DNA from: Acanthaster planci
Lineage: Eukaryota; Echinodermata; Asteroidea; Valvatida; Acanthasteridae
Assembly: GCF_001949145.1 (NCBI RefSeq)
Contig: NW_019091418.1
Span: 2,764,111 to 2,778,446 of the forward strand
Length of the DNA stretch: 14,336 nt
Direction of reading: 5' to 3'
Below are positions 11,752 to 14,336 of this stretch, one piece after another. Numbering within the stretch: the first letter of the stretch is position 1; each line of letters begins with the position of its first letter. A program made the position numbers and the translations under genes. The notes under the pieces were generated by a model. The model saw only the letters and a list, made by a program, of their open reading frames with translations, did no database searches and was not told where the DNA came from.

Positions 11752-11871
11752 CTACCATCGTGAGGTTGAGCTGGTATCCAAATCACCAATTTCAATAATC
11801 TGGACTTGGAATCTCTCTTTGTGTTTGACAACCCCTGGAAGGTTCTGAGGTTTAGTTGAAGTGTGTATCAT
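11752..11871 (-). pseudogene. Second array copy: remnant of the receptor's C-terminal coding end
   Basis: This open frame of 39 codons plus TAG includes QIIEIGDLDTSSTS. It parallels the true C-terminus LIIELFGLDTSSAS in both DNA and protein. Upstream the resemblance fades but persists at the DNA level (ACCTCAG, then GAGAG). It lies downstream of the real TGA and has no obvious acceptor in the right phase, so I read it as a duplicated fragment. An alternative last exon with a different AF-2 helix is possible but less likely. Confidence 0.5.
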
Positions 11872-11919
11872 GACCTTCCCTACTGCAATCTATTCCATTC
11901 CCTTTGCTTTTCCCCATCG

Positions 11920-12173
11920 TCATGAGGCTGAGCTAGTGTCTAATCCAAACAGTTCAATGATGAGGGGGCTAAGGTCCCTCTCCTGTACCTGCACCTCCAT
12001 CAAGTCGCTGAGGTGTACCACTGCAATGTCCCTCATCTTAGTTAGCTTCATGATGAGTTTAGCAAACAGAGTTCGGTCTTCTTGATGGAAGACTTTGGTA
12101 GCTGCGTGAAGTGTCTCTACAATGGATAACTGGATCTCCTCAACCAGCTCACGGTTCTGAAGCTCCGTCCGAT
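11920..12173 (-). CDS. Nuclear receptor last exon (helices 9-12, AF-2, stop)
   Basis: The acceptor is TTTCTCCTACACAG on the minus strand. Two bases complete an Asp codon begun with G in the previous exon, restoring S-P-D-R, an NR1 hallmark. The exon then reads RTELQNRELVEEIQLSIVE, the dimer-helix segment LFAKLIMKLTKMRDI, and the AF-2 helix SPLIIELFGL before a short tail and TGA. The same frame is open back to 12309. A splice at 12295 (GAG-GAT) would also be in phase, but it would insert about 40 residues with no family resemblance, so I prefer 12173. Confidence 0.9.
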
Positions 12174-13798
12174 CTGTGTAGGAGAAATTGAGATTTTGAT
12201 CGGAGAAACTATGAAATACAGTTGCCTTAGAGGATGCAATGCTGGTTGCTTTCTGTTCCAAGAGTGCCATTGAACAAAGATGACAATCCTCTCTGGAGGC
12301 AAAAATCACTGAGCAAGTAAGAACAGAAAATATGCAGTTAGAAAAAACTGGCTATCTGCCAAAGTACCGGTACGGTACCACACAAAGTGTATGACCAAAC
12401 ATTGATCTCCTGCTTATCTTTACATAGCACAGACATCTTCTTAGCAACGTTTTCAGCTTAGTACATGGACATGTAGCTCCACACACCTGGGCACAATGTA
12501 CTCAGAGTACCTTTTGAATTGAAAGAGAAATGCATGTACAGTAGGGGGCACATACCATGTACAGTGAGTGCAATGCAAAATCTTCCTACGAACTGACCAA
12601 TATCAGATAGGATTTAAGGTTTGCTTGAAGATTACAGAATTCATCAGCTGATCACTCATGCGGCATTCAACTGTAACAAAAACCCAGACACTGTGCATCT
12701 GTTGTTGTTACTTATCCTTTGTAACAGCTTCTCTATCAATCATTTCTTGGCTAGAATACAGAAGATCAACCAGCTACCAGACAAAATCTCAACTTTTAAA
12801 TTTATCCGTTTTTCCAAACTATATCAGGCCCTACGTTAGCTGTAGAGAGATGTACATGTACCAGTTTCGTAGTTTTATCTTGGCAAGCAGAATAACACTG
12901 ATGGAAACATGCAAGTTCACTAAACTTTAGGAGGTATATGTGTCTACATACCTGGTGAGAGTATAGCCACTGCATTGAGTAATGCATATTCAGCGGTTGT
13001 CAGTCCACATTCTTTTGTCTCCTTCATAAATTGGAAAGCTTGCTCTGGTAATGAGGTATATCCCATCTGATACATCATATTGATGTGGAAGAGATCATTA
13101 GTCATCTCATTGATGACGCATCCCATGTCGGGGACATAGCTCTCGGCGCATCGTAGCAACAAGGCATCCATAATGCTTGCCTTGATGAGAACAGCCTGGT
13201 CGTCACACATCAGATCCATGAATCCCGGAATGGTCTTAGCAAAGTGAATTGTCTGTTTGACGAGGATGGCAAACATGTCCATGGCTGTGTGAAGCAGCTC
13301 CTTGTGGATAGGTAGCTTGGGTTTCTCGGGAGGTGGTCCGCTTTCCTTCATGGAGCCGTTGGTGATGAACGACGTGACACGCTGTATGGATTGATATGGC
13401 CCCGCCTCCTTTTTCTCTGGGTCGGAAGTCCCATCTCCCAATGAGTCCTTGTCTGCAGCAGCTCCTGGCATAGGAATGCTGTCGCTACAGAGCAAACTGG
13501 AAGCTATACTGGACAGTCCTGAAGGGAGGAGATCCCCAAGACTGAACCTTTCAGGAATGTTCAGCTCTCCTGTTGCTAAGGCAGTCAGGGCCTTGGCAGG
13601 GGTCATCCCCTCTGGGAGAAGGGAGGTCAGGGCATTCAGAGGATTCTTGGGAGAGGAGGTGGTGGGTGCAGGGGCTTCAACATTGGATGATGTTGCGTCT
13701 ACTGTCAGTGCTGCTGCTGTTGTTGGTGGTGCAAATATTGATGACCCGTGGTTACCATTGGTCCCTTCTGGAATAGGTATAGACCCTGGGGCTTTTGG
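11920..13798 (-). CDS. Nuclear hormone receptor, hinge and complete ligand-binding domain (two exons, 5' end outside window)
   Basis: Joining 13798-12952 and 12173-11920 gives 366 residues and a TGA stop. Residues 1-160 are a Pro/Ser/Thr/Ala-rich hinge. From about 165 the ligand-binding fold follows: helix 3 with HFAKTIPGF (185-193), the signature DDQAVLIKAS (199-208), then GLTTAEYALLNAVAILSPDR (265-284) and helices 9-11 with LFAKLIMKLTKMRDI (318-332). AF-2 helix LIIELF is at 353-358. Lys188 and Glu356 sit where family members form the coactivator charge clamp, so the receptor looks able to activate. The FAK-IPGF and SPDR motifs point to the NR1 group (Rev-erb/E75, ROR, PPAR relatives). Helix 12 argues against vertebrate Rev-erb, which lacks it. 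I cannot name the subfamily. The DNA-binding domain lies beyond the right edge. In the cell it would act as a nuclear transcription factor, with the ligand unknown. Confidence 0.9.
11947..11964 (-). other. AF-2 activation helix (helix 12) codons
   Basis: LIIELF fits the hydrophobic-hydrophobic-x-Glu-hydrophobic-hydrophobic AF-2 consensus. The glutamate is the residue that caps LxxLL coactivator helices in known receptors. This is also the best-conserved core of the tandem array that continues downstream. Confidence 0.85.
12174..12951 (-). other. Nuclear receptor intron within the ligand-binding domain
   Basis: This phase-1 intron runs from GTATGT (minus strand, 12951 downward) to CTACACAG. 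It splits the Asp codon of SPDR. It contains a cluster of nested palindromes near 12366-12378 (GTACCGGTACGGTACC). The plus-strand open frames at 12621-12839 and 12658-12930 lack any domain and are chance. Confidence 0.88.
12952..13798 (-). CDS. Nuclear receptor exon: hinge and helices 1-8 of the ligand-binding domain
   Basis: The exon follows a TTCTTTCACAG acceptor in phase 0 and ends CCA-G before GTATGT. It encodes 282 residues. There is no need for the internal ATG at 13606, because the frame is open from the splice site. The first 64 residues are low complexity (PTTAAALTVDATSS and similar). Two LxxLL motifs follow: LTSLL at 57-61 and LGDLL at 87-91. The fold starts near KLPIHKELLHTAMDMF (161-176). 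The plus-strand frame at 13449-13835 is an antisense shadow. Confidence 0.92.
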
Positions 13799-14336
13799 CT
13801 GTGAAAGAAAACCGTGTTTGCTGGTAACAGTCTAAGGAATTCACTTTAAGATCTAGACACTATGGTACAAAGAAGTAACCTAATCAATTCAAAATCACAA
13901 AAATGCCAATCATTTGTGCCAACCACACCACAATGTCAAATGACAGTGCCATACTTGGAACAAAATATACCCAGAGAACATCATGCCTTCCCATAACGAA
14001 TGCGTGGTCTTTATCTGATCTGTGCACAAGGAAAACACTTCTTCCAAAGGGAGTTCACTGTTTTGCAACCCTCACAAAGCTTGCCAGACTAAAAGAAACA
14101 CTAGAAGTATGAAACTGATATCAGCAGTAAAAATACAGCAAGTTGAGGGAACGCTACAAGCTAGGCCAGGAGAATCTCTTGCATTAACATTTTATCATAA
14201 TGCCAAGCCCTTCAAGTTTTTCCAGCAACACCTTATGACTATTTTCACACCAGCTTTATGAACATTTTAGATTTCTTGAGAATTGCCTATTTTTCTAAGA
14301 GAAGTCCGGCAAAATGTTGACCTCTTTCCCAGACAT
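13799..14336 (-). other. Upstream intron of the nuclear receptor (partial)
   Basis: This is the sequence before the hinge exon's acceptor. No zinc-finger (DNA-binding domain) codons, which would show a Cys-x2-Cys pattern, appear on the minus strand up to the window edge. The intron therefore continues past 14336. The small plus-strand frames here are not supported. Confidence 0.75.

Larger units (their letters stand above)
11290..12020 (-). repeat. Diverged tandem array, about 150-165 bp period, overlapping the receptor's last exon
   Basis: Two anchors recur in the same order. A CTGAG-type anchor lies at 12008, 11845, 11696, 11531 and 11367. A partner matching the helix-12 codons (minus-strand ATTGAA/ATTGAG in most copies) lies at 11951, 11789, 11621, 11469 and 11315. 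Spacing between the two anchors within a unit is 52-75 bases, and units step by about 149-168 bases. The copy nearest the gene is the coding sequence for the last turns of the ligand-binding domain. Copies 2 and 3 also share downstream non-coding sequence (CGATGG, AAAAG, then an ATGATAnACAC block). Copies 4 and 5 resemble each other most (ATTGAGCT-TCTG-AAAA). The array seems to have grown from the 3' end of the gene and decayed. Confidence 0.75.

Noticed and set aside
12117-12302. Minus-strand frame adjoining the TTGCCTCCAG acceptor at about 12297
   Set aside because: Splicing there gives a frame that does not lead to helices 9-12. The acceptor at 12173 restores the SPDR motif and the correct frame.
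13449-13835. 128-codon plus-strand frame, rich in Ala/Val/Gly
   Set aside because: It is antisense to the receptor hinge exon; its open length reflects the coding composition of the other strand.

Overview
The window is nuclear DNA from an animal. It has spliced genes with GT-AG introns, low gene density, AT-rich non-coding sequence and no bacterial-type operons. Two protein-coding genes can be supported, and both run off the window. They face each other tail to tail. The divergence of both proteins from vertebrate sequences, the compact introns and the frequent TACATGTA and ACCGGT palindromes suggest an invertebrate bilaterian, such as a lancelet, echinoderm, hemichordate or mollusc. The sequence alone does not settle which.

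Left part (+ strand, 631-2642): the last three coding exons of a Pellino-family RING-type E3 ubiquitin ligase, giving 119 complete codons that end in a TGA stop. The two complete introns are 729 and 921 bases. The second carries a perfect 95-base direct duplication (period 101) just before the last acceptor. Upstream exons, including the FHA-like domain that binds IRAK/Pelle kinases, lie left of the window.

Middle part (about 2643-11290): more than 8.5 kb with no exon I can defend. It should hold the 3' UTRs of both genes and intergenic sequence. It contains several AATAAA signals, a 20-base perfect palindrome and a short element of about 170-190 bases with long inverted ends (around 6287-6473), which looks like a MITE or hairpin.

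Right part (- strand, 11920-13798): the last two coding exons of a nuclear hormone receptor. They encode a long hinge and a complete ligand-binding domain ending in a canonical AF-2 helix. The splice between them rebuilds the family motif S-P-D-R. The DNA-binding-domain exons would lie beyond position 14336. The end of this gene is the most unusual part of the window. The sequence encoding helix 12 and the stop codon is the first unit of a diverged tandem array with a period of about 150-165 bases. At least four further decayed copies run through the 3' flank to about 11290.

The two genes do not form an evident pathway. Pellino acts in Toll/IL-1-receptor signalling and the receptor is a transcription factor, so their adjacency is probably just gene order.
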